Positions 1 to 10,593 of a DNA stretch of 64,000 nt are shown one piece after another. Source of the stretch: Protonemura montana. Lineage: Eukaryota > Arthropoda > Insecta > Plecoptera > Nemouridae. The DNA is taken from positions 18,686,651-18,750,650 of the forward strand of contig OX387603.1 of NCBI GenBank assembly GCA_947568835.1, in the 5' to 3' direction. Each line of letters begins with the position of its first letter. The stretch's first letter is position 1. The notes under the pieces are model-generated. The model did no database searches, was not told the DNA's origin, and was given only the letters and a program-made list of their open reading frames with translations. Both the position numbers and the translations under genes were made by a program.

Positions 1-1495
1 CAGCATGGAGATCGCTTCACACTACATCGCCTCTGCCATGCACTATCAAAGATTGTGCAAGCTATGTCGTGAAGAACAAAAAGCGGAGCGGACAGGACTC
101 GAACGCGGTCACATCCGGATTGCGCTTCCGAGGAGCGACTTTTCCAACCGGCCATCGAGACGAGATGGTTATCGATGGAACAAAGAGATATATGAATAGC
201 AGAAGACGACTACAGTGTAATAATGAAAAGAGTCAAAAATACTTTGAGAGTTTCGATGGATGAACGAGCGATGCAATATTTGCAGCATTCAATGAATGCC
301 AGTCGCCACTTGATGAAGAACAAAATGAGGATCGGGCAGAATTCGAACTCGAGACATTTACGCAGTGTCCCCATTAAGAAGCGGCCGTACCTCACGGCCA
401 CTGAGACGGTTTGCTATACCAGAGGAAATAACATATACTTGAATAGCAACTGGCGGGGATCACGGTACACCATCGAGAAGAGATGTTAGTTTTCTCTGTA
501 AAGATTAATACATATCCAGCAGTTTTACACACATGTGACTTACCCGCTTCGAACCAGCGACCCTCTGCACCCTGGCGCTGAGCACGAGAGCGATCTTCAC
601 TCGCCGCCGAATGGACGCTACGAAGACCGGCGAGAGTTGCATGACAATACTTTAACAATCTTGGTAGGTGATTGATTCTTAGTTAAAAATAGTGCACCAA
701 GCGGGATACGAACCCGGCCCCGTTTATCCTCCGTTCCACTTTCATCTACCTTTTGCAGGAAGTAAATAAAACAAGATATAAAGAAATCACTTCTAGGCCA
801 CAGTGCCCCTATTTACTCTTATTTATAGAGTTTATATCAAATGTATTATGCTATAGTCCGAGTATTATATTTTCGTTTACTCATAGTAAATATTCGTATC
901 CAAAATAATATTTATAAATATCATAATATCTAACAGATCGCGTCAGTGTGCTTGGAGTCAAGAGAACCTGGAAGCCCTCCTTCAGGCAACGGAGTTTGTC
1001 TGACGTTCCTCCGGTCGGGCTGTAAAACTTGTATCATCGCGTTCGTCTTGCTTTAATTAAGTAGAAAGCTGGTGAAAGCCCATATTCATGGAGTGGCTGG
1101 GCGCCGCTCGTCTTTTCAACCCTGGTGTTTCCTTCACCTTGCAGCCTACTGCAAATACAATGTTTAGGCATTCACGTGATCCGATCCCAGTAACTACCGC
1201 ACGTGGATCGCTTAGCCTCACCAAACGACCACATGAGCCTGCGTGACTAATGACTACTTTTTTGAAGATAAGAATTTCTAGGTGTTGTTAGATGTTGAAG
1301 AAACGATTTTGTCACTTTTTAAAGGCTAGCGCCACCTGTTAGCAATAAAAAAAAATATTTTGACGGCGCTTTTCCGCATTGCATGAATCCTTGCATGTCC
1401 GCACATCAGATGTTCCTGTTGCTTGCAATGGGCTCCATAATCTCTGATAGTGTAAGGCAGAGGCGATGTAGTGTGAAGCGATCGCCATTATGCCG
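1..1495. repeat. Foldback repeat with tRNA-like fragments
   Basis: The first ~57 bases reappear as reverse complement at about 1437-1495 (shared core GCTTCACACTACATCGCC), so this stretch is bounded by terminal inverted repeats. Inside, several minus-strand segments resemble the 3' half of tRNAs with a B-box-like core (near 95-110, 340-355, 545-560 and 700-715; the clearest is GGTTCGTATCC read on the minus strand at 700-711). No frame codes for a recognisable protein, and the short open frames are shadows. A pyrimidine tract with CAG near 1137-1143 looks like a splice acceptor but belongs to no gene I can identify. I read it as a SINE-bearing foldback element, possibly truncated by the window edge. 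Confidence 0.55.
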
Positions 1496-2384
1496 GATGA
1501 TGCATGATGCATGATTCGACGGATGGGGGGCTGGGCAAAAAAAATTACGACCTTATCACGTCACGAGATAAGCGCACCGGTTTGATGCACTCGTAAAAAT
1601 CCTCGGGGATGCCATTCACGGCATCCTCAGAGATGGTACATTGCAGACAGCACCGCACCACGCCAGACACCATAGCCAATGAGAGGGCTGACTTGACAGG
1701 GATGGGTGTCCGGAGGGGGGTGCAAGGAGGTGCGCTAGCACCCCCTGGAAATATCGTTCGCCGTCGCATCAGTGCAGGACATTCCGTAACAGGGTGCTTG
1801 TATCGCTCCACGCTCCGCAATCAATTTTTTGTTTTTGCTGGCAGCGAACAAAGTATTGGTCCAGGTTCCTTATTTCAAAAGAATCAGTAAGCTCACTCCT
1901 TGTTTTTGACGGCTATCTTACAGACACGAAACTCCGCGCCCATCCAAAGCCGAATTACTCATTTCGCTGTAGTGCTGGTCACCGAGAAACAAGTCCACTG
2001 GTTAAAATTTAACTCGGCAGTCAAAAAAGCAGAAAAATCTCTCTCCGTGTTTGATGTTTCAGAACTGCAAGAGAGGCTCTAGCAGACTGGAGTTCACTGA
2101 TCTGGCTGATCTCTGAAATATGATCGCTGCTCCGGCGCCTCTGATCGCTGATATCATAAGTGAGCATGCATGTAATACAAAATGTCTCCTGCAACTTAAT
2201 TTGACATTTACATTGTGGTTATTGAAGTTATTTTCCCCGTATCGACTTCGAAATTAAAACTTTGAAATGGCATGTGTTTGACGAGCGTAGCGAGCAAAAC
2301 AATCCAATCCCAGTTGCAATTAAAATCTATGCTTTAAATAATTTCACATGGTTGTCAGCTTTTGGATTTGACTTCTGAAATATG

Positions 2385-2790
2385 GGCGACCATCATACAC
2401 CTGACCAGTTCTGTTCGGGAGAGAGGTTAGAGGGTTGAAAGTAAGTTCAGCAACTTAACTCGCCTTACCTCTCGACAGCATCAATTTGTGTAGGAGTCCT
2501 GTGGTTCGAGTTGTACCGTCCTTCGATTGCTGTCAATTGCTGACAATTGTTCAATATTTCAATTGCGGAGAGCACGCTAAGCCAGTGGTCCCATTTGGGC
2601 TCGTCGACAGGAGTAGACCATGTGGACTGGGTTTCCCCTCCTCCCTTCTTAATTAGGAAGGTAAATCATCATTATCATCATCACCCACTCATTTACCAGG
2701 ACTATTAGACCAGTGCCACATTGTCCGTTGTCAAGAAAGTGCGTCGTTAAGCGTCAATAATCAATCAATCAATCTGTAAAATCACACTAC
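2385..2790 (+). repeat. SINE of the 5S-headed family, headless copy
   Basis: From about 2385 the sequence GGGCGACCATCATACAC, then a segment with GTTCGGGAGAGAGGTTAGA, matches the body that follows the 5S-like head in the unit at 3491. Only the last bases of the head remain. The tail ends in CAATCAATCAATCAAT at about 2760-2775, a short-repeat tail as in SINEs. The mirrored copy lies at about 9265-9680 in the right arm. The boundaries are approximate. Confidence 0.55.
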
Positions 2791-3490
2791 AACTCAGAAA
2801 ATATCGTATCTTGTAAAGGTTTGCAACATGTTTTGCAACAAAAGTCAGAATATCACATATTTTTATCTCCCGATCGGTCCTATTTTGAGGCGTTGCCTAT
2901 GCCTAAAATTCAAAGCTATATTTCATAAAATTGTGTCAAGTAGCTGTGAACGAATGACGTTGTCAGGAAATTTAGTTTGCCTGTGAAAACTTTGAAGCAA
3001 GTCGTGGTACGCGTGAGTGCCACGGGACTGCCTATACGTACGGTTAATCCAACCATGACAAGTTTCACCTGAAATAATCGTCTTAAACGAGGCGAAAATT
3101 TGTCTCTTCGTACCAGGCGAGTAGCCGACAGAAGAGTATCGCCTGAAACCTACTGCATCGCTGTGCAAGTGACGTCACAACACGTGCTCGATCGACCCCG
3201 CCTCGTGGTATCGAACTACTGAAGCTCGGCTCCCATTGGCTGACCGGTTTTTGAAGTGGATCTAGGTGATAACAGCAATGGCGTCCACGGCTGCTATCAC
3301 AGACCAAACGTTTTCCAGGCATGCAGATGCTAAAGAACTGCCCATTCTCGTACTTTAATTGCGGATGTTTAATTAGATTAATTTTAACTATGTTAGCATT
3401 TGTTAGATGTGAGAGTTCTTGACCAAATCAAGTACCACAGCGGGTCCAATTGCTTACGAGCCCTCCTCGAATCGTCTCACCGAACGGTTT

Positions 3491-3720
3491 GGCGTGCTGA
3501 AAACACCGGTTCTCGTCAGATCACCGACGTTAAGCAACACTGCGCTGGGTCAGGTATTGGATGGGTGACCATCATACACATGATTAGTTATGTTCGGGAA
3601 AGAGGTTAGATGAATGAAAGTTAGTACAGCAACTTCATTAGACTTGCTTATCAAACACTCGACTGCATGGTTTTGTGGAGGAATTCTGCTGTTCGAGTTG
3701 CACCTTCCTGAAAGCCTTCC
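3491..3720 (+). repeat. 5S rRNA-derived SINE (SINE3 type)
   Basis: Bases 3491-3571 read like animal 5S rRNA. They include CCGGTTCTCGTCAGATCACC, then a GTTAAGCA box A, a GC-rich stretch, and TTGGATGGGTGACC. These are the internal RNA polymerase III promoter elements of 5S genes. The sequence then leaves 5S and continues into the SINE body (GTTCGGGAAAGAGGTTAGA) shared with the copies at 2385, 8305 and 54956. The 5S 3' strand is missing, so this is not a 5S gene but a retroposon with a 5S-derived head. The 3' end is not sharply defined. Confidence 0.8.
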
Positions 3721-4138
3721 TGAAAAATACCTAAATTTCAGCCGAACTTCTCCATTTCTATTCTCACCGTTTTCACAATGCTAATTGCCAGTTAAATAAG
3801 CAGGTTAAGATGAAAACAGAAGTATCTGATTAGGTTTAACCATGGGGATGCTTCTCATAAGTTAAGTTGGACATATTAAAACTGCCCGTTGGAATAAACG
3901 CAAAGTTGTATATGCACTCCCAAGTAAATGTCATAAAGGAAAGAAATTAGATTCACAGTTTTGTCAAAGGTTGACAAACAAACCGTTTCGAAACTTTTAA
4001 CTCTTGTTTATTTTTATCTTTTAAAGTTGATGGGTTTAATGCTTATTGAAAGGAAAACTCTATAATACTTGTAGGCAATTTTCATCACTATTTCTCCCAT
4101 CCCGATGGGGTGGTAATACAATTCTACTATGTAGCATG

Positions 4139-4722
4139 CGTGTTTACCTTATTCAGTGCGAAAAGATAAGATCTGCTTCAAAAAGTTTTAATGACGGAAA
4201 AAAATTAGATACAATAATTTAAAATCAATATAAACATAATAGAAAATTCTTGTAGACATAAATAAACAAAATAAAATAACGACGGGTCGTCTATACCCTC
4301 GTATGGTCCATACGAGGGTTGAAAGTTGTTTTCAAAAGTAAAGCATTGTGAGAAGTATTTTGATCTTTGTGACTGAGATGTATCACCCAATGGGACTGTC
4401 AGTGACCAGGTGCTAAAGCCACACTTGATAAAACCAAATGAACAGAAATGCATTTTGACGACGGTTCATTTTTGGATGGCAGTGAATTTAAAGGTGACTT
4501 TTGATGATAAAACAATGTAATTTTGATATACATACAAGATAATTGGGTGGCAACGACGTAGCGTCCAGAAGACGACCCGTCGTGATTTTATTTTGTTTAT
4601 TTATGTCTACAAGAGTTTTATATTATGTTTATATTGATTTTGAATTATTGTATCTTATATTTTTCCGTCATTAATGATTTTTGAAGCATATCTTATCTTT
4701 TCGCACTGAATAAGGTAAACAC
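4139..4722. repeat. Inner inverted repeat upstream of the LINE ORF
   Basis: Bases 4139-4292 (starting CGTGTTTACCTTATTCAG) recur as reverse complement at 4570-4722 (ending AATAAGGTAAACACG), with GACGGGTCGTC / GACGACCCGTC at the inner ends. The ~280-bp spacer includes a 10-bp-stem hairpin at about 4295-4319. This small foldback lies within the loop of the large inverted repeat, just before the reverse transcriptase frame. It may be a separate element or part of the LINE's 5' region. Confidence 0.7.
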
Positions 4723-4871
4723 GCTCGCTACATGGTGGTATTTTACATGGTAGTATTTACACGAAGAAAGGAGACTACATTATCGACGGGATTGATCACA
4801 ATGCTACAGACTTCTCGAAGAGGATAGCCCAAGAACAAAGTGTCAGTGCAGAAACGACTCACGCGGTCCAG

Positions 4872-7862
4872 ATGACGCCAACCAGACGAAAACTCAACAT
4901 TATGCATGGAAACATTCAATGCCTACGTAACAAAACAGGACTACTTGAAGGTGCCCTCCGAGACTGTGATCTTGATATAATCTGCTTGTCAGAACATTGG
5001 CTGAGGGAAGCCGAAGTTGACTCAGTGTGCATTGATAACTATTTGCTGGTGGACGCTTATTGTCGATCAACTGCAAAAAATGGTGGTGTAATTCTTTTCG
5101 CCAAAAAAGGTGTGTGTGTGTTGCCAATCGAAAATATTAAACCACTGAGTGATGAGAAAGACTTCGAGGTAGTGGCAGCGACACTGGAGGATATTGCGGG
5201 AAAATATAATGTAGCGGTAGTATATCGCGCTCCGGTTGGAAATTTCAAATTGTTTTTAAGTAAAATGTCACAGATGTTGAAGCAAATGTCCAGAGGTGAA
5301 GCTCGTGTTATTGTTTGTGGAGATTTTAACGTTAACTTTAACTGTGACAGTATAGAAACACTGACACTAATTGACCTGTTTATGTCTTTCGGATTGCAGC
5401 GAAAGGTTTTTGTGCCTACAAGGATAACCATTAATTCAAGCACCTGCATAGATAACATTTTCACTAATATTAACGAGCACCCTAACAGTACCTCAAATGT
5501 AGATGTTTTTCAAATAGGACTTTCAGATCATTGCTTTATGACGCTTCAACTACAGATAAAATGCGAAGCACATGACTCGCCTATAAAATCTGTGCGAAGG
5601 AGAATTTTTAATGAGGCTAATATTAAAAGATTCAAAGCAATGATGAGTCAAGTACACTGGGAGCGAGTGTATAATCAACAATCCGTAGACGACATGTTCG
5701 ATGTTTTTATGGATCTTTTCTTGCACGCGTTTGATGATGCTTTCCCGATGAAAGAAAGTAAACTTCACGATCCCAAAACAATAAGGAAGAATAACCCTTG
5801 GTTCACTGCAGATTTAGACACTCTTGCTAAAATTAGCCAAAACTCCAAAATAAAACATACACAGATAGGGACGGAAGTCACCAAACTGGATTTCATGACC
5901 GCAAGGCGCAATTATCGCAATGCAATCAACAAAGCAAAGAGGACCTATAATGATCATATTTTAAAAAGTGCAAAAAACAAACTCAAAACTGCGTGGAATA
6001 TTATCAATGGCAACACAAATAACAGATCCCCCCTAGGCAGGGTGTCTAAGGATATCAAGTTAGTTGACAGCTCGCTTAACACTATAACGGCAATGGAGAA
6101 GGTGGTCAATATGTTTAACAATTACTTCGCTAACGTTACTACTGACCTTTTAAATTCTAGGCAAAATAAAAACTGTACGAACTCAGCTGCAGTGAGGAGG
6201 GTAAACAAGACAATATTCCTTTCGCCCATATCTCGTGCGGAAACTTTAGAAATCATTGAACTTATCGGGCAGAAAAAGTCATCTGGGCTAGACGAAGTGC
6301 CAGGCTCTGTGCTGAGATATGTCTCACAAGATATAGTCGATCCACTTATGTGGATAATTAACGCCACCTTGCAGCAAGGTGCCTTTCCAACTAAATTAAA
6401 AATAGCAAAAATAGCACCACTTTTTAAAAATGGCTGTCGTGACTCCCTGCAAAACTATCGCCCAATTGCTAATCTTTCTGTTTTTTCTAAATGTTTAGAA
6501 AAGGCTTTTATGTCAAGATTGTTGTCTTTTACTGAATCTCAGTCCCTAATAAGTAACAGCCAGCATGGGTTTTTGAAGGGTAAATCAACCATCACAGCAC
6601 TCGAAGGGTTTATAAGTAGTTTATACAACTCACTACATCTGAGGGAGGATGCCATGGGAATCTTTTATGATTTTTCAAAAGCCTTTGATGTGATTGACCA
6701 TGATTTACTTTTAAGCAAACTTGCAAATATGGGCATTCGTGGTTTGGCAAGTAATTGGATTAAATCCTACTTATCCAATAGGAAGCAAGTCGTTGTCCTA
6801 AGAGGCAATAGTGGTATATATTCGTCCAAAATAGTGACTACAACAGTCGGTCTGCCTCAAGGTTCAAACATTGCCCCACTGTTGTTTATCCTGTTTACTA
6901 ATGATTTGCACGATTCCATTACTGATGGTGCTTTGACTCTTTTCGCTGATGACACCACACAGCTAGTAACAGATAAGGACGATAAGGTTTGTGTGAAGGC
7001 TAACATCGCAACGAATGAAATGGAGCAATGGTGCCACAAAAATCGATTGTTTTTAAACATAAAGAAAACTGCATTTTTAAGATTTAGATGTAAAAATAAA
7101 GCAGACTCATCCCCTCTAATTTGGTTGGAGGGGAAAAGTATTAAAGAATGTAATGAGGTTAAATTCCTAGGGTTACTTGTTGACAATAAACTAGACTGGA
7201 AGAGCCACATCGACATTGTTTCTAAGAAAATTGCGTCCGGGTGCTTTTTGATACACAAATTAATGAGTGTTCTTAATCTAGAGGTTGTTTTAATGGCGTA
7301 TTATTCTCTCATTTACTCGTTTTTAAACTATGGCATAATTTTCTGGGGTAATTCGTTGCACGCACGCAGATTGTTTGTCTTGCAAAAACGAAGTGTGCGA
7401 CACCTGGTCAAAGCTAGTTTCAACCCGTGTGCCAAGATATTTTATAAGGATTCATGTAGACCTCATTTTATAAAATTGAACCTTCTGACATTACCTTGTA
7501 TGTATATTTTCTCAACCATTATGTATCTAAGGCAGAATCGTAGTGAATTATGGAATGGACAACCGCATCAGTATAACACGAGGAATGTTAACCTAATAAT
7601 TGGTGGTAATTTAGAAATCAAAAACCATACTAATTCGAAGGGACCAATTGATATGGGAGTAAAAATGTACAATACCCTTCCTTCCTACATAAAAGAAATC
7701 ACAGGTGGGAGTTTTAAAACAAAACTAAGGTCCTTTTTAGTACAGCAATGTTTCTATTCAATTGACGAGTTTCTGCGTTTTAAAGTAAAAATCCTGATTT
7801 GTATATTATATGATGTGATATTTGTATACTATGATGACTGTCTACATAACATTTTATGTTGA
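4872..7862 (+). CDS. LINE ORF2: endonuclease-reverse transcriptase, Jockey/CR1-like
   Basis: This uninterrupted 996-residue frame encodes the polyprotein of a non-LTR retrotransposon. The N-terminal apurinic-type endonuclease (about residues 8-230) shows HGNIQCL, ICLSEHWL, CGDFNVN at 149-155 and GLSDHC near 217. The reverse transcriptase (about 500-760) shows QNYRPIANLS, DFSKAFDVIDH, GLPQGSNIAP and the catalytic box FADD at 691-694 (YADD in most relatives). The C-terminal region has the HQYNTRN segment common in these LINEs. The frame is open upstream to about 4723, so the true start could be earlier, and no ORF1 is visible. Intactness implies recent insertion. The assignment to the Jockey/CR1 side of the LINEs is from family resemblance only. 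Confidence 0.9.
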   Translation: MTPTRRKLNIMHGNIQCLRNKTGLLEGALRDCDLDIICLSEHWLREAEVDSVCIDNYLLVDAYCRSTAKNGGVILFAKKGVCVLPIENIKPLSDEKDFEVVAATLEDIAGKYNVAVVYRAPVGNFKLFLSKMSQMLKQMSRGEARVIVCGDFNVNFNCDSIETLTLIDLFMSFGLQRKVFVPTRITINSSTCIDNIFTNINEHPNSTSNVDVFQIGLSDHCFMTLQLQIKCEAHDSPIKSVRRRIFNEANIKRFKAMMSQVHWERVYNQQSVDDMFDVFMDLFLHAFDDAFPMKESKLHDPKTIRKNNPWFTADLDTLAKISQNSKIKHTQIGTEVTKLDFMTARRNYRNAINKAKRTYNDHILKSAKNKLKTAWNIINGNTNNRSPLGRVSKDIKLVDSSLNTITAMEKVVNMFNNYFANVTTDLLNSRQNKNCTNSAAVRRVNKTIFLSPISRAETLEIIELIGQKKSSGLDEVPGSVLRYVSQDIVDPLMWIINATLQQGAFPTKLKIAKIAPLFKNGCRDSLQNYRPIANLSVFSKCLEKAFMSRLLSFTESQSLISNSQHGFLKGKSTITALEGFISSLYNSLHLREDAMGIFYDFSKAFDVIDHDLLLSKLANMGIRGLASNWIKSYLSNRKQVVVLRGNSGIYSSKIVTTTVGLPQGSNIAPLLFILFTNDLHDSITDGALTLFADDTTQLVTDKDDKVCVKANIATNEMEQWCHKNRLFLNIKKTAFLRFRCKNKADSSPLIWLEGKSIKECNEVKFLGLLVDNKLDWKSHIDIVSKKIASGCFLIHKLMSVLNLEVVLMAYYSLIYSFLNYGIIFWGNSLHARRLFVLQKRSVRHLVKASFNPCAKIFYKDSCRPHFIKLNLLTLPCMYIFSTIMYLRQNRSELWNGQPHQYNTRNVNLIIGGNLEIKNHTNSKGPIDMGVKMYNTLPSYIKEITGGSFKTKLRSFLVQQCFYSIDEFLRFKVKILICILYDVIFVYYDDCLHNILC

Positions 7863-7867
7863 ACTGG

Positions 7868-7892
7868 ACAATAAACAATAAACAATAAACAA
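7868..7892 (+). repeat. LINE 3' tail, AATAAAC repeats
   Basis: Just after the LINE stop codon come three copies of AATAAAC followed by AATTG. A short tandem repeat instead of poly(A) is a common 3' end of LINEs of this type and marks the right edge of the insertion. The right arm of the inverted repeat resumes immediately after it. Confidence 0.75.
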
Positions 7893-8304
7893 TTGAATTA
7901 CCACCCCATCGGGATGGGAGAGTTGGTGATAAAAATTGCCTACAAGTATTATAGAGTTTGCCTTTCAATAAGCATTAAACCTCTCATCTTTAGAAGATAA
8001 AAATAAACAAGAGTTAAAAGTTTCGGAACGGTTTGTTTGTCAACCTTTGACAAAACTGTGAATCTAATTTCTTTCCTTTATGACATTTACTTGGGAGTGC
8101 ATATACAACTTTGCGTTTATTCCAACGGGCAGTTGTAATGTGTCCAACTTAACTTATGAAAGTCATCCCCATGGTTAAACCTAATCAGATACTTCTGTTT
8201 TCATCTTAACCTGCTTATTTAACTGGCATTTAGCATTGTGAGAACGGTGAGAATAGAAATGGAGAAGTTCGGCTGAAATTTAGGTATTTTTCAGGAAGGC
8301 TTTC

Positions 8305-8524
8305 AGGAAGGTGCAACTTGAACAGCAGGATTCCTTCACAAATCCATGCAGTCGAGTGTTTGATAAGCAAGACTAATGAAGTTGCTGTACTAACTTTCAT
8401 TCATCTAACCTCTCTCCCGAACATAACTAATCATGTGTATGATGGTCACCCATCCAATACCTGACCCAGCGCAGTGTTGCTTAACGTCGGTGATCTGACG
8501 AGAACTGGTGTTTCCAGCACGCCA
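8305..8524 (-). repeat. 5S rRNA-derived SINE, mirrored copy
   Basis: This is the counterpart of the unit at 3491-3720 on the minus strand, with the 5S-like head at 8444-8524. It keeps GTTAAGCA and TTGGATGGGTGACC and differs from the left copy by a few bases (ACTGGTGTTTC in place of the left copy's sequence). It was presumably duplicated with the arm rather than inserted independently. Confidence 0.75.
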
Positions 8525-9227
8525 AACCGTTCGGTGAGACGATTCGAGGAGGGCTCGTAAGCAATTGGACCCGCTGTGGTACTTGATTTGGTCAAGAACT
8601 CTCACATCTAACAAATGCTAACATAGTTAAAATGAATCTAATTAAACATCCGCAATTAAAGTACGAGAATGGGCAGTTCTTTAGCATCTGCATGCCTGGA
8701 AAACGTTTGGTCTGTGATAGCAGCCGTGGACGCCATTGCTGTTATCACCTAGATCCACTTCAAAAACCGGTCAGCCAATGGGAGCCGAGCTTCAGTCGAT
8801 CGAAAGTACGAGGCGGGGTCGATCGAGCACGTGTTGTGACGTCACTTGCACAGCGATGCAGTAGGTTTCAGGTGATACTCTTCTGTCGGCTACTCGCCTG
8901 GTACGAAGAGACAAATTTTCGCCTCGTTTTAGACGATTATTTCAGGTGAAACTTGTCATGGTTGGATTAACCGTACGTATAGGCAGTCCCGCGGCACTCA
9001 CGCGTACCACGACTTGCTTCAAAGTTTTCACAGGCAAACTAAATTTCGTGACAACGTCATTCGTTCACAGCTACTTGACACAACTTTGTGAAATATAGCT
9101 TTGAATTTTAGGCATAGGCAACGCCTCAAAATAGGACCGATCGGGAGATAAAAATATGTGATATTCTGACTTTTGTTGCAAAACATGTTGCAAACCTTTA
9201 CAAGATACGATATTTTCTGAGTTGTAG

Positions 9228-9259
9228 CTTCGATCATTAATAGCTATTAATGATCGAAG
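9228..9259. repeat. Perfect 32-bp palindrome inserted in right arm
   Basis: CTTCGATCATTAATAG is followed directly by its exact reverse complement. The six bases TTGTAG lie immediately before it (9222-9227) and, after one extra G, again at 9261-9266. The left arm has one TTGTAG and no palindrome at the matching place (near 2788), so about 39 bases were added to this arm only. Confidence 0.8.
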
Positions 9260-10593
9260 GTTGTAGTGTGATCTTACAGATTGATTGATTGATTATTGAC
9301 GCTTAACGACGCACTTTCTTGACAACGGACAATGTGGCACTGGTCTAATAGTCCTGGTTAATGAGTGAGTGATGATGATAATGATGATTTACCTTCCTAA
9401 TTAAGAAGGGAGGACGGGAAACCCAGTCCACGTGGTCTACTCCTGTCGACGAGCACCAATGGGACCACTGACTTAACGTGCTCTACGCAATTGAACAATT
9501 GAACAATTGACAGCAATTGACAGCAATCGAAGGACGGTACAACTCGAACCACAGGACTCCTCCACAAATTGATGCTGTCGAGAGGTCGATAAGCAAGGCG
9601 AGTTAAGTTGCTGAACTTACTTTCAACCCTCTAAACTCTCTCCCGAACAGAAGTGGTCAGGTGTATGATGGTCGCCCATATTTCAGAAGTCAAATCCAAA
9701 AGCTGACAACTATGTGAAATGATTTAAAGCATAGATTCGAATTGCAACTGGGATTGGATTGTTTTGCTAGCTACGCTCATCAAACACATACCATTTCAAT
9801 GTTTTAATGTCGAGGTCGATACGGGAAAAATAACTCCAATAACCACAATTTAAAGGTCAAATTAAGTTGCAGGAGACATTTTGCATTACATGCACGCTCC
9901 CTTATGATATCAGCGATCAGAGGCGCCGGAGCAGCGATCATGTTTCAGAGATCACACAATTGACATAGCAATAAGCACAAGCATGGCGCACAAGGATCTT
10001 AAAACTTAATTATGAACTCCAGTCTGCTAGAGCCACTCTTGCAGTCCTGGAACATCAAACACGGAGAGTGATGTTTCTGCTTTTTTGACTGCCGAGTTAA
10101 ATTTTAACCTGTGGACTTGTTTCGCGGTGACCAGCACTACAGCGAAATGAGTAATTCGGCTCTGGATGGGTGCGGAGTTTCGTGTCTGCAAGATAGCCGT
10201 CAAAAACAAGGTGTGAGCTTACCGATTCTTTTGAAGTAAGGAACCTGGACCAATACTTTGTTCGCTGCCAACAAAAATTAAAAATTGATTTCGTTGCGTG
10301 GAGCGAAACAAGCACCCTGTTACGGAATGTCCTGCACAGAGGCGACAGCGAATGTTATTTCCAGGGGGGTGCAAGCGCACCCCCTTGCACCGCCCTACGG
10401 ACGCCCATGCCTACTTCCCCAAAATTTTCCTTTGTGATTCCGATTCCGCGAACAAAATTTTACACTTAATGAAGTTTTAGTTTTCCTACCGTTCGAACCT
10501 AACTTTACGTAAGTCAGTTATGTTTCGGGAGCGACTCTAGTAGGGTGGTTTGTTAGCCCGAGCGTTTTTGTTCAGTGTGTTGATTGTGGGAGT

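Larger units (their letters stand above)
1703..4117 (+). repeat. Left arm of ~2.4-kb inverted repeat
   Basis: This arm matches the reverse complement of 7891-10409 almost throughout. Long stretches are nearly identical, for example 2815-3060 against 8985-9205, and others differ by small indels; the right arm has about 55 extra bases near 9955-10010. The arm starts with a GC-rich palindromic G/C-run segment (GGGGGGTGCAAGG) typical of the end of the element and stops at a shared GGTGGTAAT sequence where the loop begins. It carries two SINE-like units. Small open frames in it have mirror copies in the other arm but resemble no known protein. Confidence 0.85.
7891..10409 (-). repeat. Right arm of ~2.4-kb inverted repeat
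   Basis: This is the reverse complement of 1703-4117, with the same order of SINE units and the same G/C-rich end (GGGGGGTGCAAGCGC at about 10363-10377). Differences from the left arm include a 33-base palindromic insertion near 9228, about 55 extra bases near 9955-10010, and scattered substitutions. Both copies of the inherited small frames are shifted or changed, so they are not under visible coding constraint. Confidence 0.85.

Noticed and set aside
3083..3322. Frames present in both arms of the inverted repeat as a conserved gene
   Set aside because: The two copies differ in length and frame edges; similarity is explained by the arm duplication, not by coding constraint.
3491..3571. A functional 5S rRNA gene
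   Set aside because: Only the middle of 5S is kept and its 3' strand is replaced by SINE body; no terminator T-run follows at the expected place.
1703..10409. Inverted duplication as an assembly or long-read fold-back artefact
   Set aside because: The arms differ by substitutions, a 39-bp palindromic insertion with target duplication and a ~55-bp indel, which an artefact would not create.
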